From Apostichopus japonicus (Eukaryota > Echinodermata > Holothuroidea > Aspidochirotida > Stichopodidae): a stretch of 64,000 nucleotides of DNA. The notes under the pieces were generated by a model. It did not search any database, had not been told where the DNA came from, and saw nothing but the letters and a program-made list of their open reading frames with translations. The position numbers and the translations under genes were made by a program. Location: the NCBI RefSeq assembly GCF_037975245.1, contig NC_092566.1:9778001-9842000 (forward strand). Reading direction: 5' to 3'. Positions 53,911-64,000 of the stretch are shown here, piece after piece (positions within the stretch are counted from its first letter, which is position 1; every line of letters begins with the position of its first letter).

Positions 53911-53985
53911 AATCACTGTGGTTGAGTGGTACGGACTTCGGTTTGTGACACAAGATTCGGGGGTTCGATTCCTACCTTGGCCTGA
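53911..53985 (+). repeat. tRNA-like SINE head or tRNA pseudogene
   Basis: A-box-like TGGTTGAGTGG at 53919-53929 and B-box GGTTCGATTCC at 53962-53972 are spaced as in a tRNA. No clean cloverleaf or discriminator could be drawn, so a degenerate SINE is more likely than a gene. Confidence 0.5.
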
Positions 53986-54106
53986 TGAGTCCCAAAAGTT
54001 GACAAAGTGTTATTCTTTGACAGTGGAAGAATCTAACAGTTCACATACTATAGAGTAAAGGGACTTTGACAAAGTGTCAGAGCGACTGATAGTTCTAAGG
54101 TTTAAA

Positions 54107-54222
54107 GTAAAATAAAACTGTTAGCAAACTGCTTATCCACTAGAGAGCCTGTGTAATAGAATGTGTAAAAGTAAGTTGGCCTGACGTTTCGATCCTAGCA
54201 GGATCTTCTTCAGAGGCTAAAT
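54107..54222 (-). repeat. Interspersed repeat, inverted copy of 27222-27340
   Basis: Reverse complement nearly identical to the intron 1 copy, including 'gatcctgctaggatcgaaac'. High identity implies recent activity. It lies in the probable 3' UTR region and includes an AATAAA at its edge. Confidence 0.72.
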
Positions 54223-54918
54223 GTTCTAATGTTTGGCGAAAGTGTGATCACTTCAAACAGATGTTGAAGTACTTTCAGATATGTGCAATCTGCAGGTGAT
54301 ATATTTAAGCTCCAATTGGCAATCATGACAACCATCGTCCCAAATCTTAAATGCAAAAATTGCTGCAGACCTAGACCTACACATCTATTCTGAAACTGTT
54401 GTATATTTTTTTTTTAATTGGTTCATCTTTAAGACAATGTAAACACAACCTTTGACCACTATTAAAGACACCATGTAAGGTCTATGGTAGCCAATTATTT
54501 TTTTTTCTTGTTTTTTTGTCAAAACATAACTAACTTGTAAAACAATAAATATTTGACAGACTAATGTGGTTTTTTTTTACTTTTTCTTTTTTGTAATGAC
54601 CTAAATAAAAGAGATTTTTCACTGTTCATCACTTGTGGTCAAGATATTTTCTTCAGCTTCCTTATTTCTTTTTTTCTTTCCTTTGTATTTCTGACCCGAA
54701 AAAATGTCTATTTGTATGGACCTTTTCAGATGCAGTTTGAAACCATCCATGTGTTGCCATGGTAATGTACACATGTGAAGCTGTTACAAAGGCCATTGTA
54801 GGGAATATTACGTAGTGTTTCAAGTTTGTGTAGCAGTTTTGAAAGGCCTGCACTTTGTCTCTTATAACATACCACCGTTCCTGTGTACAAAACCTGTCAT
54901 ACATCTTTGCACTTGTAT

Positions 54919-55090
54919 AGCAATTTGCCCATTTTGCATAGCAATTTGCCCATTTTGCATAGCAATTTGCCCATTTTGCATAGCAATTTTTCCCATTTTG
55001 CATAGCAATTTTGCATGGCACTTTGCCATTTTTGCATAGCAATTTTTCCCATTTTGCATAGCAATTTGCCCATTTTGTATTGCAATTTGG
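54919..55090. repeat. 21-bp minisatellite
   Basis: About seven units of AGCAATTTGCCCATTTTGCA plus T, the first three identical, later ones with T insertions and one longer variant (55004-55036). Confidence 0.88.
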
Positions 55091-56704
55091 CGATGTTATA
55101 TCTTATAAATTATTCCCTGCCTGGAGTGATCAAAAAGTACACCAAGTTTTGGTTCGGATAACTGGTGTGGTATGATTGGATCTAAGGGAGACTTAATCTA
55201 ACATGGCATTTGTTATTTTTTTTATTTTCATATTTTTTTTCTTTTGGGGGAGGAAGAGGGTAGGATGGGGGTCTCATCATAATCAACAAGTGGACAGTGG
55301 CATGCTAGCTATTTTTTTTAATTTTATCAGGACTATCATTATTTTGAAAGTTGAAAATAAGGTAATGGCTCACCGAATGGTGTCTCAACTCCTTTTAACT
55401 TGTTTTATGTTTCCTGCCTGACGACCTAGCTGTCACATGATGGAGGAACAGTCCGAAAGAAAATGACATGATTTTTCTTGCGATTTTTTTTTTTTCTTGT
55501 TTTTTTTTTTTTTTGGTTAAATATGCTTAACATGTTTTCTCATTTCTATTTACCTTTTGTGCATAAGGTGCTTCTTTTTTTTCTTTTTTTTTCATTTCTG
55601 TATTTTTTTTGCTTCAAGTTCTTAACATAATCTAATGGAGGTGATACACAGCATTTTGACATAGGTCATACTGTGCAGTTTGAAAATCTTGTGCTTTTTG
55701 CCAAAACTGATGTTCTAGTGCGCATTTGGTTGTAATCTATGAATGCTCTCGAAAACATTAAGAGGGGTCTGTGTATATGGCCACCGATCATATTTTCACA
55801 CTTCTGTGAGGTGTGAGAAAAGAACAGGGTAATAAGGTAGGTGTCAGCCTCCCTGCTGGGCCTGCTTAGTTGTATTGTCATCTGTAGTGGGGAAAAACAG
55901 TCTCTGGTTTTCGTAAAAAAAAAATAATAATGATTTTGCACTTTTTGCTAGTATCCGTTGTCACTTTCTATTGCACGTTGGTAATATTTCATGTTTGCTT
56001 TTGTGATTCATTTCACTGAGGGAATTAGATATTAGGTGAACTGAGCATGTCACAACTCTACAGTTAAAGCTTGTGTAAGTTTGTACGTGTATCAAAGCAG
56101 CCATTCCTGATTGGAATAGTCAGTCGCTAATAATATCTAATACTCAGTTTAGTTCCTTAAGCTTTGATTTGTCAAGTTCCATTTCAAAGAATGAAGGAAA
56201 ACCTGTATTTCTCTCTCAAAAAAATTTCAATATGATGCATATGATTTATTTGACCACCATGATATATTCTCTGGGGTACTAAAACCTCTTAATTGGAATG
56301 GAATTATTGTTTACCTCCTTAATTAAGTTTGCAGGGGCATATCCAGGATTTGAAAAAGAATGAGCTGCGGTCGTGAAGATGACTTCTATGTTGGATGGGT
56401 TGGGAGGGGGGGGGGCTGGGGCTGTCAGACCTCCCACAGCAGAAATTAAGATTTGCTGCATTCAGAGTCATATTTAGGCTATAAATTAAGTTTATAAGTA
56501 GGTCTACATGCAAGGTTGTGCTATTAACTACTTTTGTTGTTTAGAGTTATGGGTGAAACGGACCTGGTTTGTTTTAATAACTCAGGTCAGTTTGAAAACT
56601 TCCAAACTTGTTTTGAGTAACATCTGGTTGATTTGGTAAAGTTATCCAAAGCTGATAACCAAGTACAAAGAAGATATTTTAATGTACCCATGAAGACTAA
56701 GCGG
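55091..56704. other. T-rich sequence, no gene recognised
   Basis: Long T runs (55200-55240, 55480-55515, 55575-55610). A G-run with 'gcaggggcatatccaggatt' (56331-56415) looks like the end of another small transposon. Could be the distal 3' UTR or intergenic. Confidence 0.4.
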
Positions 56705-57022
56705 TTGTCTTTAGTGGGCAACCTACTGCCCGGGGGCCACATGCGGCCCGCCAGTGATTTTTTTGCGGCCCGTGAGAGTCTCATAAAAAAAAAAATCAAT
56801 CTATTTTACATCATCACAGAAAACGAGCTAGCTGCTTAGAATTTGTACTGTATTGACATTATGTTTTTGTGAATACAGATTAATTACACACACCTATTGC
56901 TTGAAAGTCCTTGGAATCAAAAGTTTGAAATCAACAACAGGTCGTTGCTTAGGTGTGGCCCAGTCAATTTTTCACCCCTTATATCTGGCCCATTCATTCA
57001 AAAAGGTTGCCCATCCCTGGGC
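56705..57022. mobile_element. hAT (Charlie-like) MITE, second copy
   Basis: Shares 'ccacatgcggcccgccagtg', 'ttgaaagtcct' and 'ttatatctggcccattcatt' with the element at 47652-48026. Inner termini GTGGGCAACC and GGTTGCCCATCC pair. The outer ends and TSD are eroded, so boundaries are approximate. Confidence 0.75.
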
Positions 57023-58197
57023 TAAAGGATGGGTTGGTTTTCTTTTAGTCATGAATTTTAAGTCAACTGTAGAGGTGTGTCAGAGTGCACCTTACAGAAG
57101 GACCCACAGAAACTACGTCCTACTGCGGTCTCGATTAAACGTAGCTTTGAATGCAGAAGTGTAAAGGCAACAGCCAAATCATTAAAATTCGATAGAGAAT
57201 CCTCTAGAAGATTTTTAAAAAAATGTGAAAATATTGTAAGGTATTCATTACAAAACAGTCACAGGTTGGAAAATTGAAGAGCTTGTTTTGGTTTTTGTGC
57301 AACAAAAATTAACATATAGGTCACAACTTTCAGATATGTCTTTAAGTAGTCGGTTCTGATGTCAAAAAAGTCTAATTAAACTTCTTCCACTCATTATTTG
57401 AAGGACAGAACAGAAGAGCCTTCTCAGCTATCACCATTTTGTATTAATACATGGCACCCAATACTTGTATTTTGCTTATGTTACCTTCAAGAGATAACAA
57501 CAAGCTGACAACACTTAGATTATGTCATACCCTTGCCAAAAAAGTAATTTGTTTTTTAATCGTGTTTCCTTTTTTTGTTACTGTTCGTCTTATTTTCTTC
57601 AGCAATTGTTGCCATCTGTATCTCCATTGACTAGTTGATAGTTCAGTTATGTCATGGTGAAGATCACCGTATGAAGTTGGATTATGTATTTGAACTTGAA
57701 TCTCACTATTAGTATGATGAAACCTTAGAAAACTGTGTCATTAGTCATCAAAAAGAACATAAAACCCAGATTTCTTGCCCTCTAAACGAGTAGTCAAAGT
57801 GTTTTTTTTTTGTCATGTTGTTTTTTCTCATTTTTGTTGTTATTGTTGTACATTATGATGGAGACAGCAGTTTACATTGCTTTGATATTTGATCCTGATC
57901 CCTAGAACCTGATCCTAACACTAAATGCATGCAGGTAATGTGTGTATGTAAATGTTAAATGCATGTATTTTGGAATGAAAATATGATGTACGGAAATATA
58001 CAATTATATGATGAAACAGAACATTTCTTTCATTTTATTGTTATTGTTGTACAATTATCATGCTTTTAGCTAGCTTGCAGGAGGTTGTGTGACAACATTA
58101 GCTGAGGGTTCTTATGTTGTTGTTTTTTGGTTTCGATGATAATCATAACCTTTGCATTCATGATGGCTTATGTGTGTGTGCGTTTGTGACGCCCAGC

Positions 58198-58650
58198 TTG
58201 TAAACACGATATATCGAGAAGGGAAGGTCCGACCAATATCATATTTGGTGTGTAGAAGTACCACATTGAGTTCAAGAAGTCTATTGTTTTTGGTGGAGGT
58301 CAAAGGTCATTTGGGGTCTCCAGAGGTGAAATTGTGAAAACCTTGTAAACACGATATGTCGAGAAGGAAGGTCGGACCAACTTCATACTTAGTGTGTAGA
58401 AGAACCACATTAAGTAAAAGAAGCCTATTGTTTTTGGTGGAGGTCAAAGGTCATTTGGGGTCACCAGAGGTGAAATTGTGAAAACTTTGTAAACACGATA
58501 TCTCAAGAAGGAAGCTTGGGATGACCTCATATTTATAGTGTAGAAGTACCACATTGAGTACAAAAAGCCTACTGTTTTTGGTCGAAGTCCAAGGTCATTT
58601 GGGGTCACCAGGTGTCAAATTGTGAAAACCTTGTAAACACCTATATATCA
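58198..58650. repeat. About 144-bp tandem repeat, three units
   Basis: TTGTAAACACGATAT starts units at 58198, 58343 and 58487, with the next start at 58631. Each contains 'gtagaagtaccacatt'-like and 'aaggtcatttggggt' landmarks. Confidence 0.85.
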
Positions 58651-59047
58651 ATATATGGTGTAGATTAAGGTTTTACAATTATTTTTTTTTTTCTTTTACC
58701 TGGACCAGAGAGTAACATTGGTTAAATTTTAGTGCCATAGAGAACCAAACTCTCACTATGAGCAAAGTGTTCAGGGTAGGCCAGTGGGGTCTCAATGCCT
58801 AAGGCATGAAGGCCTGCATTCTTTGTTTTCTCTTTTTCCTTTATGGGCCTTTATAATCTTAGCCCTAGTATAACCAACCAGTTCTAAGGACAAAAATAAC
58901 CCCACTTTTTATTGGATGAGGCTGTCTGACAGATAAGCCTCATCCGAATCGCAAACCCCTGCCCACCCATGCCCAACTCCGTCATTTATTCGAACACGAG
59001 TCTACGTCACTTTTCTTATGCAGTGTTCGTGTGAATTACCTAAAAAT

Positions 59048-59538
59048 CAGTGGCGTAGCTAGAGGGGGTCAAGGGAGGGCCCGGGCGCCGGGTTTAGGGG
59101 GGCGCTGAAATAGGAGAATGAGAGAAAAAAATTGACGAAATTGATGTATGTCGTCAGGCATGAATATTTTCCAGTTACTAATAAGAATCTGAACTGAATG
59201 TAGTTGTTTTTATTAGCGAATTTATAGATTGTGATTCTTTTCAGTACATTTCGACCGTTTTCTATTATTTTTTTTAATTCTGTTCTGTATTCTGTAATAA
59301 CTACATGTCACGGAAATTTCGGGTATTTTAGTATACAGTTCCAAGGCAGTAGATTTCGAAAGGTGGAATATCATAGGCGTAAGAGCACAATTTGATTTAG
59401 GAGGGGGGGGGGGGGCTGTAACGACTTGCCCGAAAAATATAACCAAATATTTTATTAATAATTTATTTATTTTTCAGTATTGGGGGGCGCTATTTTCTAC
59501 TCTTGCACCGGGCGCCAAAACTTCTAGCTACGCCACTG
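59048..59538. mobile_element. hAT-like MITE with nested element
   Basis: Perfect 16-bp termini CAGTGGCGTAGCTAGA and its complement. Flanks CTAAAAAT (59040-59047) and CTAAATAT (59539-59546) form an 8-bp TSD with one mismatch. A fragment of the CATAGGCGTA family lies inside at 59371-59445. Confidence 0.83.
59371..59445 (+). mobile_element. Nested CATAGGCGTA-family fragment
   Basis: Begins CATAGGCGTAAGAGC and continues 'ctgtaacgacttgcccgaaa', matching 8659-8710. It has a 14-base G-run. The 3' end of the element is not seen, so it is truncated. Confidence 0.65.
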
Positions 59539-59794
59539 CTAAATATTGACAATTTCGGTCAAAATTGAACTTTAATCAGTCATATTTACCACGTTTTCCT
59601 TGCCACTTTGAGAAATTGTATCTTGCGATCCTTACACTCGACCATACAAAACTTCGTATGATTTTGAATACTCTAAAAAAATGCCTAATAGAACAACCCG
59701 TACAACGTTCGCCAGCTTCAATTCGGTTTATTTATGTACTAATTTTACTATTGGGTGGGTTGACCCTGTTCGCTAGCTTCAAGTAAGTTCAGTA

Positions 59795-60610
59795 TATATT
59801 AGGGACGTAGCCGGGGGGGGGGAGCAGGGGGAGCGACTGCTCCCCCTTTTCAGTGTCGAAAAAATGTTAAAATCTGTTGGGTTTTTTGCATGGTATTTTG
59901 TCAGTGCTCTTTTGATCTTGATACTCGTCAGCTCCGTTAACTCGATTATAATCGTAGTAACTCTCAGGCCTACTGATTCAGCTACTTGATTTGGCAGATG
60001 CAATTAGCTAAATTTAGCATATAGCCTTTTACCAGCTTACAGTTTTTCACTGCATAATAAAATACATATAGCCTACCTAACCGCACTAGATGGAGCGTCA
60101 CGAACCGTATGCACGACGACGACAACGTGCGTTCTCATCCTTTCTATGATTCGTCATAAATTGTGGCACGAACAGCATGTTATGAAGCTAAGCTAGCAAT
60201 CGTACGTGATACGCGCTTCCTATAACTAATTATTACACTGTTAACTATGAAAGTTAATAATGTCCATCAGTTAAGTTCGTCAAATGTATTAAAGTCCAGA
60301 CATTGGACAATAACAAGAATCATCCTACTGGAAAGATTGTAAGAGAGCACTATGATTTTATTTCTGATATAATATGTAAAAGAACATGTAAAAGAATAAT
60401 TCAAACCGGAAACAAAATCACTGATATTATATCATATGATAATAATGAAACTGGCAAAACATTGCATCAGATCGCATCTAAGGACTTTCAATTGTTCAAA
60501 AATTTCTCAATGGGGAGGGGGACACCCCCTCCCTTTAGACCCATCCCATATCAATCGCAAAATGTGCCCCCCCCCCTCGTACAAATTCCTGGCTGCGTCG
60601 CTGGTACATA
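59795..60610. other. Repeat debris, no gene recognised
   Basis: 'agggacgtagccggggg' (59802) with 'gcgactgctccccctttt' (59832) looks like a small transposon end. 'ggggagggggacaccc' (60513) and 'ggctgcgtcgctggta' (60590) resemble parts of the 34392-34756 family. Boundaries unresolved. Confidence 0.4.
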
Positions 60611-62552
60611 TATTGTCTATATGGTATACAATTAAAACGCTCAATGCTTTGACGAAGATGATAGGCAGATTTTTCATGGGAGTGATAAATAGCCCCGTCC
60701 CCTCCAAAATAATAATATTATAATAATATTAAGCGCGTTAGGAAAAACCACTGTATTTTTGGGTAATTCACTATGACGCCGAATATAATTTGTTGAAGAA
60801 AAAAATCCCCTTTGTTACATTAACATAGCTTTTGTAGTTAGTAGTCTATGTAGCCTTCAAGCAGATAACTTATACTCAGTTGCTTACTTGCTTGCAGAGT
60901 GATTAATAAGTTTGTAAAGTGAGGGCCAGTGGGTACAAATGTATCGAAAAAAAGTTCGGAACAAAAGTGCAGTCGCGAAAGATGGGGTGTCTGACTGACA
61001 CTTACCGTATCGTTGACGAGTAGCGGGGGGGGGGGGGTTAAAAGGCAGTAGTCGGAATTTTCTGGCTTCAAACCCCATCCAGTTGGAATTTCAGCCAAGC
61101 CACTAAACCCCCAATCATTAGGCCTTAGCTATACGTCCCTGGAACCAACGATAATAGACCTTCCGTATAGATGGCATCAGATTATGGTTTCCGATCCAAT
61201 AATTCTTCAAAGCTTCAGAGTGGGAAAAAATCAATAGATTTCACAGGAAACCTCAAAAATTACACCCAAGCCTTTTGCCCTTGACTTTGTTCAAGTATTG
61301 TACTAATAGTACTTTGTTCTTCTTTAGATATTGTAGGTGATATTGAAGTTTTTAACATTATCATTAGTATTGGCCACGGAATAATAGCGTGACACTTTTT
61401 GTATTCAACTATTTAGTAGGTTCTTACCCTCACAATGTTTCCATCCCGAACTCAATAGTTGACACCGCCACGTAACCTGGCCGGCTTTTGGGTTGTTCTA
61501 TGTTTTTTTTTTTGTGATTAAATTCCGAATACTTTATAGTTTGTTAGATAGGCTATATATTTTCGAAAATTTAAGGTTTTAACATGATTATCATCAACAC
61601 ATTGCCTCTGATTGCTAGCATGCTAAGATCGCTGAGATTCAGACTCGCAAAGCTTCACCAGCCTGCATTCAATTGAAAGAGGAGTTTCAATAATAGATAT
61701 TGACATGTCTCTATGAGACTAAATACTTACAGAGTTACAATAGGAAACTCATAGGCGTAGAAAAAGGGGAACAGAGAAAGTCGCTACCTATCTACCTCCT
61801 ATACCCCCCACCCCACCTTCAATTTGAAAAGTTATGGCCAGAGTGTGTTTTTTGTCCCTCACTGTTTGATAACTTCCGAAGCCACTGACAATTGTTGAAG
61901 TTAAATCATGAATGACCATTGTGGTTTTGCTTACTAGTATATTTGACAGTTTGATGCATATTACTGATGACCTGTTAGTCTAGTTTGAATGACATTACAG
62001 TTTGTTTGCCTTTCATCTAAACGACGATATGACAAGAACCCAAAGGGAAACAAAGTATTCGCTGCCTTGTGACTGAGATGATGTCATCACACATTGATAA
62101 CATAGCAGACATGACATAATGATAACAGTCTATCTTTGAGGAACGTTTCATGATCTAAATCAAGATAAACATGATTAGTTTCCTCTCAACGTAATGCCCT
62201 ATAGGTTAACAAAATAATTACAGTTCAAGGTTTAAAATCTTGTATCAAGGCAAGGCCTTCTCACACGACTTAACAAAAATGAACCCCCTGGTCGTTGGTT
62301 AGTTGTCAGATCCACCATTAAGGTCCTTCTCACACGACTACAAAGATGACTCCCCCCCCCCCCTTGGTAGACCCACACACCCAAGGGTGCACAATTCCAA
62401 CAGTCGTTCCCGGGGTTATTACAGTGGGCCCTACCGACTTGTCCCCTGGGGAAAGTTCTTGAAGGGTGCAGACATAAATCTGCGCAGCCACGCAACTATA
62501 TTTACAATTTACCTAGCAGGTCTCCATTTATATATCTGTGTGGAGAGAGGTG
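60611..62552. other. Intergenic, no gene recognised
   Basis: AT-rich sequence with G- and C-runs at 61024-61038 and 62350-62363. A partial duplication of 'aaggtccttctcacacgact' type words occurs at 62252-62270 and 62320-62339. No coding signal was recognised. Confidence 0.45.
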
Positions 62553-62648
62553 ATGTCTTGCTCAAGGACACAACGTAATGATCTGACCATGGCTTTGAAC
62601 TTGCAACCCGCAGATTGCAAATCCATGGTCTTAACCATCTGACCACAA
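62553..62648 (-). repeat. tRNA-derived SINE head and conserved core
   Basis: On the minus strand an A-box-like GTGGTCAGATGGTTAA (62631-62646) and B-box-like GGTTGCAAGTTC (62598-62609) are followed by 'acgttgtgtccttgagcaag'. That core is typical of several SINE superfamilies, possibly V-SINE type (from memory). The tail end is not resolved. Confidence 0.55.
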
Positions 62649-64000
62649 TACCATCACTTTGACTAAGAAACCCTTTATATTTAGTCTACAATATCTGCAT
62701 GAGAGGTCTAGCTTCATCAGTGGTTAAATAAGACAAAATGTACATGAGTATTATTAAGTGTAGTGGCGATCGCAATGGGAGGGGACTGGGCCGACCCCCC
62801 CCCCCCCTCCCCCAACATCCATCGTCAGTCGGGGGAAATGGTTCAGTCGGAGTGAAGTTTTAAATTCAACATTGGAAGAACTATGGTGTCCGCCTCCTTC
62901 CTCTTTGCAAACCATTGTTTCCAGTATATTGTTTCGAGCTTATAGGCCTATGCAAAATGATGCTTTCATTTCCAACATTTCAACTACATTTGTGTTATAA
63001 GATTTTGCATGCGTTATCAAATATAAGCCATTTACAAGGAATTTTGTTAGGAGGGGGACGTGTTCGCATGCTCCCTGCAGTGGCTATGACCCTGTATATA
63101 TTACCGATATCAAACATTCAACTTGCAAATACATACTAAAACGTGTGGGAAAAGATACGCAGGTATTTCACATCTCAGTGATTCAAATTGAGATATGCTT
63201 TTATTCCAAACGACAACCAAGTGCCATACGACGACTACGCACGGAACGTTGACTATAGCAGTGCCAATTAGGCTGAAACAAAGTTAAACTTTTGTCGTAG
63301 AAATCCCGCATTATGTTTAATATGCATGGCTAATGAGGAAACTCCTATGAGAAGCACTTCAGTCACGCCGTCCTACGAAGTATCAGTAACAGATATATCA
63401 TAACGATTTATATTTCTTTTGCCATTTTTTCCTTTGTCGTCCCCGAAAATGTCTGTGGGGGAAACCGCCCAGGCGTTCCCATTCTGGCTACGCCACTAAT
63501 CCTGGGTCGAACTACGGAACGAGTTTAAATGTGGTGTGGGACGGCAAATCATATGACTTGCCAACACGGCCATAACGGCAATCAAGTTAGTACCGTGAGT
63601 GCTCGAAACAACCAATTGGTACAGCGTTTTTACTAATGTTTGCTAAACGTGTCCTTGAAATTCGACAAAACCGTCAACGAAAATGAAACATGTGATTAGT
63701 GGGATAGTCTTATCAAGTTAGTAAATACGAGATCGTGCCACTTACGCTTTAATTTGTAACATAGTGATAACGTTCACACAGCGAATTAGTGACCCGAAAC
63801 AGCTATACTTTCAGTACTTTCCGTGGCGAGTTTCGAGAGCACGTTCTCGAACGAAAGGTGGACAAGGGTGGTATCACACGGGGCAATTGCTGATTGGTTA
63901 TGGCAGCGTTGGTGATGGATTTGAAAATTGCAAAATCACTGAAACGCTGCGTGTTTAAAGCCTGCATAAATCAATTTCCCCTGCAGGGCTCTGTTATATA
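62649..64000. other. Intergenic, no gene recognised
   Basis: Contains a C-run (62797-62809) within 'tagtggcgatcgcaatggga' (62760), and an apparent transposon end 'ttctggctacgccactaatc' at 63482-63501 whose partner end was not found. No coding signal. Confidence 0.45.

Larger units (their letters stand above)
52743..54609 (+). promoter_or_regulatory. Probable 3' UTR with candidate poly(A) signals
   Basis: Non-coding sequence following the stop codon. AATAAA hexamers occur at 53408-53413, 53445-53450, 54111-54116, 54544-54549 and 54604-54609. The 54111 signal lies at the edge of an interspersed repeat and is less likely to be used. The true cleavage site cannot be chosen from sequence alone, and the UTR might run further into the T-rich sequence up to about 58 kb. 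Confidence 0.45.

Overview
This is a eukaryotic (metazoan) window holding one multi-exon protein-coding gene between repeat-dense flanks. The gene is on the + strand, with coding sequence from 10093 to 52742. It encodes a Numb-associated kinase (NAK) of the AAK1/BMP2K (BIKE) type. I rebuilt 14 coding exons by hand. Every intron is GT-AG, every phase agrees, and the spliced CDS is 3684 nt (1227 codons plus stop). The source organism cannot be fixed from sequence alone. AT-rich introns, many hAT-type MITEs, tRNA-derived SINE pieces and a marine-invertebrate style 'GGTCAAAGGTCATTTGGGG' tandem repeat suggest a marine invertebrate deuterostome, perhaps an echinoderm; this is a guess.

Layout. 1-10 kb: no convincing gene. 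It is a patchwork of short transposons and G/C homopolymer runs. It includes one repeat family in both orientations, a pseudo-tRNA/SINE head duplicated across a TA array, and three hAT-like MITEs with recognisable 8-bp target-site duplications (TSDs). 10.09-10.19 kb: first coding exon. 10.2-28.8 kb: an 18.6-kb first intron carrying a 2.85-kb element with perfect 23-bp terminal inverted repeats and many copies of GTTATGGACGGAA. 28.8-44.6 kb: kinase-domain exons 2-8 separated by repeat-bearing introns. 45.7-52.7 kb: exons 9-14, encoding the linker, a glutamine/tyrosine-rich low-complexity region and a C-terminal tail with DxFxxAPF repeats. 52.7 to about 58 kb: 3' UTR/intergenic sequence with several AATAAA signals. 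58-64 kb: repeat-rich again, no gene recognised.

Gene logic. The N-terminal half is an intact Ser/Thr kinase with VAIK-type Lys52, Glu68, HRDLK 151-155, DFG 171-173 and DIWALGC. The C-terminal half has an NPF motif and seven DxF motifs, which in this family bind EH domains and the AP2 appendage. The protein is therefore probably a kinase of clathrin-mediated endocytosis. The six DxFxxAPF-type repeats resemble BMP2K more than AAK1.

No operon, CRISPR array, rRNA gene or intact tRNA gene was seen. The most novel-looking item is the TIR element at 21313-24159, followed by the Q/YN-rich exon 11 and the set of TSD-supported MITEs.
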